Shown: positions 52,333 through 61,781 of the stretch, piece after piece | Layout: the number at the start of each line of letters is the position of its first letter | Position numbering within the stretch: position 1 is the first letter of the stretch | Assembly: GCF_050859025.1 (NCBI RefSeq) | Contig: NZ_CP138200.1 | Coordinates: forward strand, 6,076,001-6,140,000 | Length of the DNA stretch: 64,000 bases | Source of the DNA: Wukongibacter sp050859025 | Lineage (GTDB): Bacteria; Bacillota; Clostridia; Peptostreptococcales; Caminicellaceae | Direction of reading: 5' to 3' | Made by a program: the position numbers and the translations under genes | The notes under the pieces: model-generated | What the model saw: the letters and a program-made list of their open reading frames with translations, nothing else | Told to the model about the DNA's origin: nothing | Database searches by the model: none

Positions 52333-53301
52333 TTATTTTACTGAATAGTATTCTTCAATTTTTTTACTTACTTCATCAGCTATTTTAAACTTTAAAGAAT
52401 TAACCTTTTTATATGCTTCCTCATCATCTTGCTTTAATACATATTGAAACTCTGATAATAGCTTATCCATTTCTTCTGCTGCATATTTTGCAATTTTAAG
52501 GTCACTTGCTTTAAGCTCTTCATATGTGCTCTTAACAATCTCTCTTACTTCACCAGTTTCATAATCAACAAAATTATTAAAATAATCTACTGCTAACAAT
52601 GCTTGTATATGCCATTTCATAAAGTCTTTTATGTCAGCCCTATTTGCAAGCTCTTTATTATCTCTAATAACTTTTTCAAGTGTAACTACTCTATTTTTTA
52701 TTTCTTCAAAATCAATACTAACATATTCCTCGACAAATGTAGGCTCCTCAAAATCTTTTTTTCTTAACTCATAATATGGTTTTAAGTTCTCTGAAAGATA
52801 TTTACTAAAGGTATCATTAATCATTGCATAATCAATAGTTAGGTAGTAAGAACCTTCAAGCATTTCAAAGGTATAACCTGAAGCTAAAGTATTCATAACC
52901 TCTTCTTTTATATTCTCATCCTTGATCTTTTCTAAGTATAGGTTATGTTCTTTATCCATAGTCTCATTAACTGCATTAAAATATGTATCTGAATTATATT
53001 TTTTCATTAAGTCTTTAAAATTAGAGTCCAATAACAATTCGTATTCTAAAACCATTTTGTCAGCAATTTCTTCAGTGACATCTTGGATATTATCTAAAAT
53101 AAACTCTTTTGTTTGTAAAGCATTCTTTGTTTCTAATACTTTTGTAAATTCATCAAATACCTTTTCACTAACTTGATTTTTATCTTTTTCTTCTGCAGCT
53201 TTAATCTTTGTAGTTTCCTTTATATCTTCTTTTTCAACACATCCTACCATAAAAGCTCCTAAGAAGATTATTATTAACAATCCCATTGCTATTTTTTTCA
53301 T
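52333..53301 (-). CDS. helical lipoprotein, unknown function
   Basis: 322 residues. Lipobox AFMVGC (Cys21). The mature part is almost entirely alpha-helical and highly charged, with no cysteines and no domain I recognise. Start after TAGGAGGTAAG. A surface helical bundle is likely; function unknown. Confidence 0.75.
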   Translation of the reverse strand: MKKIAMGLLIIIFLGAFMVGCVEKEDIKETTKIKAAEEKDKNQVSEKVFDEFTKVLETKNALQTKEFILDNIQDVTEEIADKMVLEYELLLDSNFKDLMKKYNSDTYFNAVNETMDKEHNLYLEKIKDENIKEEVMNTLASGYTFEMLEGSYYLTIDYAMINDTFSKYLSENLKPYYELRKKDFEEPTFVEEYVSIDFEEIKNRVVTLEKVIRDNKELANRADIKDFMKWHIQALLAVDYFNNFVDYETGEVREIVKSTYEELKASDLKIAKYAAEEMDKLLSEFQYVLKQDDEEAYKKVNSLKFKIADEVSKKIEEYYSVK

Positions 53302-53411
53302 TTTTTAAGTCTTACCTCCTATGTTTTTCTAAATATTTTAGTACTTATCTGCTGCTAATTGTATGATAGCATTAAATGAATATAAAAAAGTTACAAATTA
53401 GTGACAAAACA

Positions 53412-53516
53412 TATAGGTAACCAACTTTAAAAGTTAATAAAATTCAAACAAAAAATGTAGAAGCGTTCATTATTTTATTTGAATTTTATTTCATTCTAAT
53501 GTTGGTGACCTGTATA
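53412..53516 (+). repeat. family C palindromic repeat, best copy
   Basis: TATAGGTAACCAACTTTAAAAG ... CTAATGTTGGTGACCTGTATA; core GTAGAAGCGTTCATTATT is the inverse of the 30580 and 37181 copies. It shares its final TATA with the next family B element. Confidence 0.85.
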
Positions 53517-53616
53517 GAGAGTTCCAAGTAAATCTTAATTTATACAAATCAAAATATCCGATGAATCTTAGGATTTTTGATTTGTATAAATTAAAGTTTT
53601 GACTGGAATCTCTATA
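53513..53616 (+). repeat. family B palindromic repeat, conserved copy
   Basis: TATAGAGAGTTCCAAGTAAATC ... TTTTGACTGGAATCTCTATA. Directly abuts the family C element. Another end-like TGGGGATTCCAGTC follows at 53617. Confidence 0.85.
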
Positions 53617-53676
53617 TGGGGATTCCAGTCTATCAATTAAACTTTATTTACTATATCTATACAAAATCGTAAAGTC

Positions 53677-53737
53677 ATAGGGTCAGACCAGCTAATAATA
53701 GTTAGGAGATTCCTACTAGCCAGTCTGACCCCATATT
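53677..53737. other. hairpin of the GGGTCAGACC type
   Basis: TAGGGTCAGACCAGCTA ... TAGCCAGTCTGACCCCATA, arms of about 16 bases. It lies 10 bp after the DUF2804 stop on the minus strand, so it could terminate that gene. The sequence type also occurs as the ends of small transposon relics. Confidence 0.6.
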
Positions 53738-53745
53738 GTCCACAA

Positions 53746-54792
53746 TTATATTCTATATATCTTTTTCTCTCCCATTCCAAAAAAGTTATCAACCCTTACA
53801 ATATTATTATCCGGCCCTCTAATGTATCCTTCAAATATTCCAAAGGGTCCTTCATAATCACAATACATATCCATAAGTTTAAATTTAATATCATTTTTTA
53901 CCTTGGGATAGAAATTTAGATCAACCATACGATATTTATCCTGAATATGCCATACCTTTGTATCTCCATAGTCTCTTTTAACTTTAATTGGTCCTAATGT
54001 CGTCATTCTTCCATTTATCCATAAGCAATTTTCATTATATTTTTCAGGGTTAATAACTTGATTATCAGTTAAATTGAATCCTATTAATCTTCCATCATGA
54101 AGATTACCCATACCAGTAATCCAATCATATTTTAAAGTTTTGGGATAGTACCCTTTATGGTCATCTATAACTGTAAAGGAACTAAACTTATCAAAATGTA
54201 TTTCTTCATTATCAATTCTTAATATACCCTTCATTGGCATTAGTGCTTTATGGGAATAAAGAGGTCTGTTTTTTCCTAATGGATGACATATAACGATAGG
54301 CTGAGTAATATGGAAACATTCCATCTTTAGGTCAATTTCTGGATGATAACAATTTTTACTATGTTTAGCTTCAATAAACACTCTATTGTTTAGAATCCTA
54401 TTTCTAATTTTCATACTTAAATCATCAGAAGTGTATTGACTCTGGCTATCATACATACCTTTGCCTATTTTTATTTTGCATATCGGAACAAATTTTTTTA
54501 TAAAATATCTCCTCTTTTTTTCTATATTATATATAGATAAAATAACTAGTCCAATAACCTTCGTATTGTAAATAGCCCCAAACATGAAAATATTGCTATT
54601 GCCAGCTTGAAATGCCTGCCATTCCTTTAATCGAAAGTTCTTATATGTTCTGGGCGATGGTATCTCAAATGGTCTTTTAACCGATAGTATGTTAATATTT
54701 TTTATAGGACCATTAAAGGTTCCAAAATTACAAATTCCGTTGTAAACTAAATTTACAGGTGGTCTTAAAACCTCTCTTTGATAAATAGTCAT
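53746..54792 (-). CDS. DUF2804 domain protein
   Basis: 348 residues, one DUF2804 domain with typical CNFGTFNGPIKNINILSV, RLKEWQAFQAGN, DDHKGYYPKTLKYDWITGMG and ENCLWINGRMTTLGPI segments. No signal peptide or membrane helix. The domain is beta-rich and thought to resemble lipocalin-like hydroxylase/isomerase folds; function unestablished. ATG after GGGAGAG. Monocistronic. Confidence 0.85.
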   Translation of the reverse strand: MTIYQREVLRPPVNLVYNGICNFGTFNGPIKNINILSVKRPFEIPSPRTYKNFRLKEWQAFQAGNSNIFMFGAIYNTKVIGLVILSIYNIEKKRRYFIKKFVPICKIKIGKGMYDSQSQYTSDDLSMKIRNRILNNRVFIEAKHSKNCYHPEIDLKMECFHITQPIVICHPLGKNRPLYSHKALMPMKGILRIDNEEIHFDKFSSFTVIDDHKGYYPKTLKYDWITGMGNLHDGRLIGFNLTDNQVINPEKYNENCLWINGRMTTLGPIKVKRDYGDTKVWHIQDKYRMVDLNFYPKVKNDIKFKLMDMYCDYEGPFGIFEGYIRGPDNNIVRVDNFFGMGEKKIYRI

Positions 54793-54860
54793 GTTGCCAC
54801 TCTCCCTAAAGAAGTATCCAAGATATAGTAATAACTTCTTAAAGTAAAACTAATTCACTT

Positions 54861-54966
54861 CTGGAGAGTTACTAGTAAAACTCGATTTATATATATTCAA
54901 ATACTTAGCTTCTACGAGAGTTTTGAATATCAAAAATTAATAGTCTTACTGGAATCTCTTTATATA
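54861..54966 (+). repeat. family B palindromic repeat, diverged
   Basis: CTGGAGAGTTACTAGTAAAAC ... TAGTCTTACTGGAATCTCTTTATATA. Recognisable by its ends; the middle has changed. Confidence 0.6.
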
Positions 54967-55108
54967 TTATGTCCTAGGTTAAAGATGGGTTACTTAGCTA
55001 GATATATGCTTTAATATTCGTGATCTTCCACACCTATGGTTATTCACTTTTGAAATAAAAGATCATGAGTAGACCAATCTTACTCACAGTCTTTTATGTA
55101 TATATCTG

Positions 55109-55273
55109 CTAATCCTTTAGCCACTCTTTGGAAGTGATAAGGGCCGTAATATCTAAAGCTCTATAGAGCTTTGAAATAACTTCAACAGTCCTCTGCTTTT
55201 TACTTTTTTCAATTTTATATATATAATTATAAAAGCCTGCTCCTTAAGTTTTTTTTTCTTTTCTAAGGTTCAT
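55109..55273 (-). pseudogene. Xre-type regulator remnant
   Basis: Starts MNLRKEKKT then an in-frame TAA, and continues GAGFYNYIYKIEKSKKQRTV then EVISKLYRALDIT, an HTH_3-like pattern (xxYIYKIEKxKKxxTVEVISKLYRALDI), ending TSKEWLKD-stop. The part between the first helix and the recognition helix is missing or disrupted. The remainder of 54967-55429 shows no gene. Confidence 0.55.
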
Positions 55274-55429
55274 TTGTGTTACTTCTATTCCCTTATGACT
55301 AAAATAGTTTATTTAGTATTATTCAAATACACTCTAGTAAAAGACTTAAAATTACATGAGTTTAAAAAGGATTCTGTTATTTTGATATAATCCACTGTAT
55401 TATGTGAAACGGCGTTTTTCTATTATTGT

Positions 55430-55987
55430 TTAAATTTTGCTATTGTTCATTATATAAATAATTTTTTTAGCTGGAACATCGTAAACTTCCATTATTTCCT
55501 TCTGCTCTAACCCATTCTTTTCAACAAACTTATTGATCTCTGGATAAACCTTCATGATTCCAATAAAAACTGAAAACGCATTTTTTAGCGGAAATTCTAC
55601 AACTATAGATTTTTGTTTTGGTATTTCTGTAACTTTAAAATTACTCTCTTTTAGCCTCTCAATACTGTTATAATCCGATTCCTCCAAAATACAACCAGCT
55701 ATACTTCTTAATTCTTTCTTTGAAACCTTTTTAGGGTCATCATAATACACTCCAAACCCTTTAAAAGTTTCAATACTATATTTATTTAAAAGTGAATAGT
55801 AAATATTGTCTTGTATCTTTCGTGTTCCCTTATAGTCTCCTTTATGTTCTTCGTAAACTAAAACATAAGGTCCCATTTCTTTTTCCTTAATAGCAATTTT
55901 AGAAAAGAATCCAACATAATTTAAAAATAATATTATTCCCACGATAATTACTAAAAGTCCTACTAAAATAATCTTGATTGATGGCAT
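55430..55987 (-). CDS. membrane-anchored GyrI-like small-molecule-binding protein
   Basis: 185 residues. One N-terminal membrane helix (about 4-24) followed by a single GyrI-like (SHS2-type) ligand domain: GPYVLVYEEHKGDYKGTRKIQDNIYYSLLNKYSI ... FKGFGVYYDDPKKVSKKELRSIAGC. GGAGGAG start. Next to a MerR regulator that carries the same kind of ligand domain, so both may bind a related hydrophobic compound (inference). Confidence 0.8.
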   Translation of the reverse strand: MPSIKIILVGLLVIIVGIILFLNYVGFFSKIAIKEKEMGPYVLVYEEHKGDYKGTRKIQDNIYYSLLNKYSIETFKGFGVYYDDPKKVSKKELRSIAGCILEESDYNSIERLKESNFKVTEIPKQKSIVVEFPLKNAFSVFIGIMKVYPEINKFVEKNGLEQKEIMEVYDVPAKKIIYIMNNSKI

Positions 55988-56056
55988 TTATATTCTCCTC
56001 CTTAAAATATTTTATACCAAAATTATAAGCTCTACAGTTACTGTAGGGTCAAGAAA

Positions 56057-56902
56057 TTAATTTATCTTTTTTACTGGTAATATTATTTCCGTTATGTAAT
56101 CATCCTCACAGCTAGTGGTTATAGCATCTATTATATAATTTTCAACAGCTCCCCCTAGAAAAACCAACTCATTTTTATCTAACCAATCTAGCATTTTCTT
56201 ATACGTTTGATTCATTGTAGTATAACTTCCATAATGATAAGCTACTGCTCCAAGAAATCCCCCAAATTTTCTTACAGCATTATCATATTCTCTATTCTCA
56301 TCAACCTTAACACACACTTCTATATCTGCTCTTGAATAATCAAAATCTCTATAATCATCATAGTAAATAGCCATCATTGTACCAGACATTCGAAGATTAT
56401 TCTTTTCCACTACATTGGTTAACTTGGTAAATCTTAAATAAAATTCATCCTGATTGCAAAGTCCAGTATATCTTGAATATGCAATATATGAAATAGGAAT
56501 ATCTTTCACACAAATATCAATAGAGTTAATTAGATTTTGACCATTACTAGTCATTTTTTCAAGATAAACGTTTAGCTTATTCTTTAATGATGTGAGTCTC
56601 AAAATATTTCTTTCAATTTCTTCATTTTTACATTTAATCATCTGGTGGCTATATTCCAAATCATTTCTTTCTAGAAGATTTTTAATCTGATTAAGTGAGA
56701 AGCCAGCTACCTTAAAATATTTAATGGTATTTATCTCTAGTAATTGATCATGAGAGTAGTATCTATAATTATTAATTGAGTCAACCTTTGCCGGTTTTAA
56801 TAGGCCAATATTATCATAGTGATGTAATGTTCTGACAGGTATATTGCAGAGCTTAGATATATCTCCAATTTTATAATATTTATCTTCTGCTTCTTTCCTC
56901 AA
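56057..56902 (-). CDS. MerR family regulator with GyrI-like effector domain (BmrR-like)
   Basis: 281 residues. MerR winged helix YKIGDISKLCNIPVRTLHHYDNIGLLKPAKVDSINNYRYY, dimerisation coiled coil (about 80-120), and a C-terminal GyrI-like ligand-binding domain. BmrR-type members activate drug-efflux genes upon binding lipophilic cations. No efflux pump is adjacent. The TTG start is inferred; GGGGGG lies 8 to 13 bases upstream. Confidence 0.87.
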   Translation of the reverse strand: MRKEAEDKYYKIGDISKLCNIPVRTLHHYDNIGLLKPAKVDSINNYRYYSHDQLLEINTIKYFKVAGFSLNQIKNLLERNDLEYSHQMIKCKNEEIERNILRLTSLKNKLNVYLEKMTSNGQNLINSIDICVKDIPISYIAYSRYTGLCNQDEFYLRFTKLTNVVEKNNLRMSGTMMAIYYDDYRDFDYSRADIEVCVKVDENREYDNAVRKFGGFLGAVAYHYGSYTTMNQTYKKMLDWLDKNELVFLGGAVENYIIDAITTSCEDDYITEIILPVKKIN

Positions 56903-57009
56903 AACCTAATCCCCCCCAATTCCAATATTCTCTATCATACTTTAGTGTATATTATAACACTTCTTAAAAGTTTGGCTAAATTATATTTAATAAACTAAGA
57001 GATCGAGGG

Positions 57010-57126
57010 TCAGGGGCGAAAAGTTGAATTGTCTTTCTTTATTACTTTATCATATAACTCATCTAGTAATAATATGGTAGAGTGATCCTTTCTATTTTCA
57101 AATGGCTCTGCGTTTCTAATACTCAT
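57010..57126 (-). pseudogene. protein tail of a probable lost mobile element
   Basis: 38 codons (MSIRNAEPFENRKDHSTILL, then LDELYDKVIKKDNSTFRP and TGA), no ribosome binding site. The stop lies in TTTCGCCCCTGACCCTCGAT, a sequence style often found at ends of small transposons. Family not confirmed. Confidence 0.3.
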
Positions 57127-57180
57127 GTTATTTATTTCTCTACACTTTTATATTTCTATATTTCACTTTTATCCGTCGAA

Positions 57181-58293
57181 TTATATGTTAATATTTTCTT
57201 TTGATTGTTTCACAATTTTCCATATTCCTATTGTAAGGACTGGAACAACAAAGAATAGGAAGAATCCCCATGTCATAGATCCATATCCCTTTGCAATCAA
57301 TCCGATCAGACCGAATTGAGCAACAATAACACCGATTATTAAAAGTACAATTGTTAAAATAGTCGTAATCCAATTTGGCATTTCTTTGCCTTTCTCTATA
57401 TAAACCGATGAAACACGTTCATTCACTGCATAAATTAGACCTGTACCAGTTTCAATTAGGGTACCAAACAAAACAATTTGGAAAGTCATTTGCAGCAAAG
57501 GCAAGCCAAGGATTCCCAATAAATAGTTCGTTGGGACTGTAACATTTAGAACATCCGGATATTGACCTAGCATAGCTAAATACAAAAATATACCGGGAAC
57601 AATTCCAATTACTCCAGCCATAAGACCAGAGCCAATTGCTTCCCTTCTTGTTTCAATATGACGAACAGTAAATAGGATTACAGGAATTACACCTAAGTTA
57701 TACCATGCATACTTAAATCCTCCAATAATAAATCCTGATTCTACTTCACCATTAAAAAGAGTTTCTTTAATACTACTTCCAAATTTAGTAAAGGAAAAGA
57801 TTAAAAATATGATATATACAGCATAAAGTAGAAAAGACCAATAAGAAAGAAACTTCTCAATAGCTTCATTACCATTAAAGACCAATAAGCCTACTCCTAT
57901 CATCATCCCCATAACGCCAATCCAATAATTTAGACCAAATAGCTCTTGCAATATACTTCCCGCAGTTGCTGCGATAACGGCAAGAACAATCAACAAAATA
58001 CCAAAGTAACAAATTTCATAAAGAAACCAAAACTTACCTAATAATTTCATAAAAAACGTTCTATAGTCATAAGCCTTAAATATTCTAGCAAATTCAAATG
58101 AAACTGCACAAATAATTGACCATGTGAGAAGTGATACAGTACACATTGCAATAAATCCACCCAATACTCCATAGTTTAAAAAAAACTCTATTAATTCACG
58201 ACCTGTACCATATCCCCCAGCAATAACTACTGACTGAAATACAATTCCAGGGACAAAATACTTTTTAAAGGTTGGTGTATTAACAATATTCAT
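57181..58293 (-). CDS. YkvI-like membrane transporter (APC superfamily)
   Basis: 370 residues, about 10 membrane helices. Helix 1 carries the unwound-helix glycine motif GIVFQSVVIAGGYGTGRELIEFF typical of YkvI-family permeases; ETGTGLIYAVNERV is a later conserved segment. Probably an amino-acid symporter. ATG 58293 follows GGAGGG. Downstream of a HisC-like aminotransferase gene (gap about 90 bp) that has a sigma-54 promoter, so likely co-regulated. Confidence 0.85.
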   Translation of the reverse strand: MNIVNTPTFKKYFVPGIVFQSVVIAGGYGTGRELIEFFLNYGVLGGFIAMCTVSLLTWSIICAVSFEFARIFKAYDYRTFFMKLLGKFWFLYEICYFGILLIVLAVIAATAGSILQELFGLNYWIGVMGMMIGVGLLVFNGNEAIEKFLSYWSFLLYAVYIIFLIFSFTKFGSSIKETLFNGEVESGFIIGGFKYAWYNLGVIPVILFTVRHIETRREAIGSGLMAGVIGIVPGIFLYLAMLGQYPDVLNVTVPTNYLLGILGLPLLQMTFQIVLFGTLIETGTGLIYAVNERVSSVYIEKGKEMPNWITTILTIVLLIIGVIVAQFGLIGLIAKGYGSMTWGFFLFFVVPVLTIGIWKIVKQSKENINI

Positions 58294-58385
58294 ACTATTC
58301 CCTCCTATTATCATAAATTCTTTACAAATAGTCTCCAATAAAATCTATCATCTAGCATCTATTTTTCTGCGGTCTATAGTTCAAA

Positions 58386-59495
58386 CTAAATATTTCGTTC
58401 AATATTTTTCACAACATTGATTAACTCTTCTGCTTCTACAGGAATCCTTAACCTTACAAAATTTTTCCCCAAACCAATAAAATCCTTTCCTGACTCTGTA
58501 ATTACTTTATGTTTAAGAAAAATTTCATTTAAATCAACCTCACCATTAGGATGCTTCAATACCATAATCGGAACTTCTAAATTTGTTTCTAATACCTCTA
58601 TCTTTGAACACGAATTAATAAATCTACTCTTTCTGTTTTTAATTTTACAAATTGATTCCTCAATGAAATTCTTGTCATCTAGTGCTATTTGAGCAATCTC
58701 ATAACCAAATATATTTACACTAAATGGCATATCAACTTTTTGATAATATCCTAAAAGTCGTTCACTGCAAACCATATAACCTACTCTCAGCCCTGCTAGA
58801 CCAAAGCCCTTTGAAAATGTTCTAACAACAAATAGGTTGCTAGATCTGTTAACCAAATTAATTGCTGAGTTTTTTTTGTTCATAAAATCTCCATAGGCCT
58901 CATCTACTATCACACATATATTCATTTTTTCAGCCTTTTCAATAATTTTACTTAGTTCTGATATTGGTATAATCTGTCCTGTTGGATTATTTGGATTATC
59001 AATGTAAATAACTCGATGGTCTTTAGTCATCCTATTCATTAGATCATTAGAATCAAATTTATAATTATTTTGCTGTTTTAATCCAACATATTCATATACA
59101 CCTCCGTAGCTTCTTACATCTGTTATATAGTCAGTAAATTGAGGACAATACCCTAATACCCGTGATCCTTTATCAATAAAAATTCTATTAATCGTATTTA
59201 AAATAACCATTGACCCATTTCCTAGTCTTATATTGTTAATACTTATGTCTGTTACATCGGCCCAATATTCAGAGATTTTCTTTCTTATTTTGGTATAGGG
59301 ATATTGAGGATAACTATTTATTTTATTGGTTTTGAATAATTTTTTTTCAGCATTGATTAATTTAGAATAACCAAATGGATTTATACCATGTGAACAGTCA
59401 AGAACGTCCTTTTCAACATGTACATTTTCTTCATCTTCTTTTATATAGCTCATTCTTTGAAAATCCAAAAGATGTTGCCTTACATTTGATTCCAC
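58386..59495 (-). CDS. pyridoxal-phosphate aminotransferase, HisC/CobD-like
   Basis: 369 residues, fold type I class I/II. Cofactor motifs: GNGSMVILNTINRIF, YIDNPNNPTGQIIP, VIVDEAYGDF and the Schiff-base lysine in RTFSKGFGLAGLRVGY; RLRIP near the C-terminus binds the carboxylate. The N-terminal DCSHGINPFG resembles histidinol-phosphate aminotransferase and threonine-phosphate decarboxylase. There are no his or cob genes here; with the transporter it more likely serves amino-acid catabolism. GTG start after AGGAGGTG. Sigma-54 promoter 75 bp upstream. Confidence 0.88.
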   Translation of the reverse strand: MESNVRQHLLDFQRMSYIKEDEENVHVEKDVLDCSHGINPFGYSKLINAEKKLFKTNKINSYPQYPYTKIRKKISEYWADVTDISINNIRLGNGSMVILNTINRIFIDKGSRVLGYCPQFTDYITDVRSYGGVYEYVGLKQQNNYKFDSNDLMNRMTKDHRVIYIDNPNNPTGQIIPISELSKIIEKAEKMNICVIVDEAYGDFMNKKNSAINLVNRSSNLFVVRTFSKGFGLAGLRVGYMVCSERLLGYYQKVDMPFSVNIFGYEIAQIALDDKNFIEESICKIKNRKSRFINSCSKIEVLETNLEVPIMVLKHPNGEVDLNEIFLKHKVITESGKDFIGLGKNFVRLRIPVEAEELINVVKNIERNI

Positions 59496-59570
59496 GTTTT
59501 ACACCTCCTCGTAATTTCGATCTTAAATATTGCTATAAAATGCATCTACCTCCTTTATCAGTGTCTATAC

Positions 59571-59587
59571 GCAAAATATATACCAAG
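59571..59587 (-). promoter_or_regulatory. sigma-54 promoter of the aminotransferase-transporter unit
   Basis: On the minus strand CTTGGTATATATTTTGC: -24 GG and -12 GC separated by exactly 10 bases, in the contexts TTGG and TTGC. It precedes the aminotransferase start by about 75 bp. Confidence 0.7.
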
Positions 59588-59652
59588 AACCAAACAAGAC
59601 TTTAAACCCTTATAAATACCTCTTTCATTTTGATTTCTACTAAAAAATAAAA

Positions 59653-59689
59653 AAGAGTTGGAGTGTAAATCAATTTACACTCCAACTCT
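59653..59689 (-). terminator. intrinsic terminator of the PAS sigma-54 activator gene
   Basis: AAGAGTTGGAGTGTAAAT ... TTTACACTCCAACTCTT, 17-base stem, with TTTTTTATTTTTT on the minus strand. Confidence 0.85.
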
Positions 59690-59796
59690 TTTTTTATATT
59701 AATTTTGTAAAATTAGATCGTCTGAAACCAATCTTATTTATTATCTAATCCCCTTAATATAAGCAGTTGTATACTATCTGGATATTTTACTCATAA

Positions 59797-59828
59797 TGTA
59801 AATATGATTACATGTAAACATATTTACA
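59797..59828. promoter_or_regulatory. putative enhancer for the PAS sigma-54 activator
   Basis: TGTAAATATG ... CATATTTACA, 10-base perfect arms separated by 12 bases, about 210 bp upstream of the -24 element. Confidence 0.45.
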
Positions 59829-59833
59829 GATAT

Positions 59834-61603
59834 CTATATATCATATTTTTTTATCACTTTATAAAGCGTTGGCCTTGAAATACCTAATATCTCTGCTGTC
59901 TTTTTTTTATTTCCCCCTGTTAGTTTTAAGGTATCTACTATAATTTCTCTATTAATTTTAACTGTATTTCTTTTTATAATCTCTTCATATCTAGACTCTT
60001 TCATACCAGCCATAAGTAGGGTTTTTTCTGTAATATAATTACTATCACAGATAAACAAGGCTCTTGATATAGTATTTTCAAGCTCTCTTATATTTCCTGG
60101 CCAATTATGTTTCAAAAACATTTTCTTTGCCTCATCATTCAAGCCTTTTACATCTTTATCTATCTTAGCTCTAAGCTTTTGGACAAAATAATCTGCAAGC
60201 AATAATATATCATTTCCTCTTTCTCTTAGAGGTGGAATTTCTAAACAAAGAACCTTTAGTCTATAGTATAAATCTTTTCTAAATTTCCTCTCCTCTACAA
60301 GTTTTTCTAATTTTCTATTTGTTGCAGCTACAATTCTTACATCAACATTTATTAACTTATTTCCTCCAATTCTATTAATACACATGGTTTCAAGAACACG
60401 TAAAAGTTTCGCTTGAAGATGGATCTGCATTTCTCCTATCTCATCTAGAAACAATGTTCCTCCACTGGCCAGCTCAAATTTTCCAGGTTTCCCGCCTTTT
60501 TGTGCCCCAGTAAAAGCCCCCTCCTCATAACCAAATAATTCACTATCTATTAATTCATTAGGAAAATTTGCACAATTTAGAGCGATGAATGGCTGATCTT
60601 TTCTGGTGCTGTGATTATGAATAGCTTGAGCAAATAATTCCTTTCCCGTTCCACTCTCGCCAAGTATCAAAATATTTTCGTTACTCCTAGCAAAAATCTT
60701 TGCTAAATTAATATTTTCTGTTATTTTTCTACTTTCTCCTATAATATTATCAAAGGTAAAAAAAGCCTGATAACCGGCTATTATATTTGCAAGCTTCCTT
60801 GTTCGTTCAATGCTTCTAAATATATCTATAGCCCCAATAATATTACCTTCCTCATCTAATACAGGATATCCTGAATTAATTAAATGTGATTTTTTCTCTT
60901 TAAACCTTAAAAAATATTCCACATCAATGATACTTTTTTTGCTTTCAATAACTTTAAGAAGCATGGGTATATCCTTAGTAAGATGATCTACCCTTTTATT
61001 AAGCAATTCTTCTTTTTTAATGTTTAATATTTTACAGCACCCATCATTAATGTATCTAATGTATCCATCTTTATCACAGAAAGATATCCCATCATTTACA
61101 GAATCCAATGCTTTCATAAGTATACTGTCGCTGCAATTGCTATACTTATTAAGGAATTTGATAAAACTATTTATATCACGATTCATATTTTTAAGTAATT
61201 TACTATATTCTTCATCATTCTCATTATTTGTTAAAATACATAAATAGTAATGCGAATTGATTAATCTATCGGTTTTATATAAATAAAGATATATACTTTG
61301 TTCTTGACCTTGTAAGATAAATGACCTTGATAATTTCTGTAACAATAATGCCTTGTTCAATTGTATATTTATGATCTTATTTTCAAAGTCGCTTAGTCTA
61401 TGATTATGTTGACAATCAAACATAGCCATAATAGTTTTCTGAATATCAATTAGAAATACAAAGCATTGCTGTTGTTCTAAACACTCAGCTGCTAGATTAA
61501 AGCAGTCTTTAATTATATCAATATCTTTTCCATTTTGAACCTCAGAATGTTTTGTTAAAAGATTTGAATATATGTATTTTAACAATATATTATTATGCAT
61601 CAT
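59834..61603 (-). CDS. sigma-54-dependent transcriptional activator with PAS sensor domain
   Basis: 589 residues. A divergent N-terminal region (about 1-160, GAF-like in placement), PAS (MKALDSVNDGISFCDKDGYIRYIN, about 165-280), AAA+ with GESGTGKE, the canonical GAFTGA loop, LFLDEIGEM and RERGNDI, and a C-terminal Fis-type HTH (GGNKKKTAEILGISRPTLYKVI). No receiver domain, so it senses a cytoplasmic ligand directly. The -24/-12 promoter and a palindrome next to its gene point to the aminotransferase-YkvI unit as its target. GGAG lies just before ATG 61603; the next codon is also ATG with better spacing. Confidence 0.93.
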   Translation of the reverse strand: MMHNNILLKYIYSNLLTKHSEVQNGKDIDIIKDCFNLAAECLEQQQCFVFLIDIQKTIMAMFDCQHNHRLSDFENKIINIQLNKALLLQKLSRSFILQGQEQSIYLYLYKTDRLINSHYYLCILTNNENDEEYSKLLKNMNRDINSFIKFLNKYSNCSDSILMKALDSVNDGISFCDKDGYIRYINDGCCKILNIKKEELLNKRVDHLTKDIPMLLKVIESKKSIIDVEYFLRFKEKKSHLINSGYPVLDEEGNIIGAIDIFRSIERTRKLANIIAGYQAFFTFDNIIGESRKITENINLAKIFARSNENILILGESGTGKELFAQAIHNHSTRKDQPFIALNCANFPNELIDSELFGYEEGAFTGAQKGGKPGKFELASGGTLFLDEIGEMQIHLQAKLLRVLETMCINRIGGNKLINVDVRIVAATNRKLEKLVEERKFRKDLYYRLKVLCLEIPPLRERGNDILLLADYFVQKLRAKIDKDVKGLNDEAKKMFLKHNWPGNIRELENTISRALFICDSNYITEKTLLMAGMKESRYEEIIKRNTVKINREIIVDTLKLTGGNKKKTAEILGISRPTLYKVIKKYDI

Positions 61604-61735
61604 CTTCTCCTTTCACTTATTCGATTCTTTATTCCTCTATTATATCTAAAAAATTAAATCTTATAGAATATAATTCATTATTTTTTAATTATACTATCGT
61701 ATTTATAGTTTCTTTAATACTAAATTATATATGAC

Positions 61736-61778
61736 ATAAAAAATCCCTGTTTCCTTAGTTTACAGGATGAACAGGGGT
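61736..61778 (-). terminator. intrinsic terminator
   Basis: Minus strand CCCCTGTTC ... GGAAACAGGGA, then TTTTTTATG. Follows the tRNA-like hairpin and, further upstream, the small lipoprotein gene. Confidence 0.7.
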
Positions 61779-61781
61779 TCT

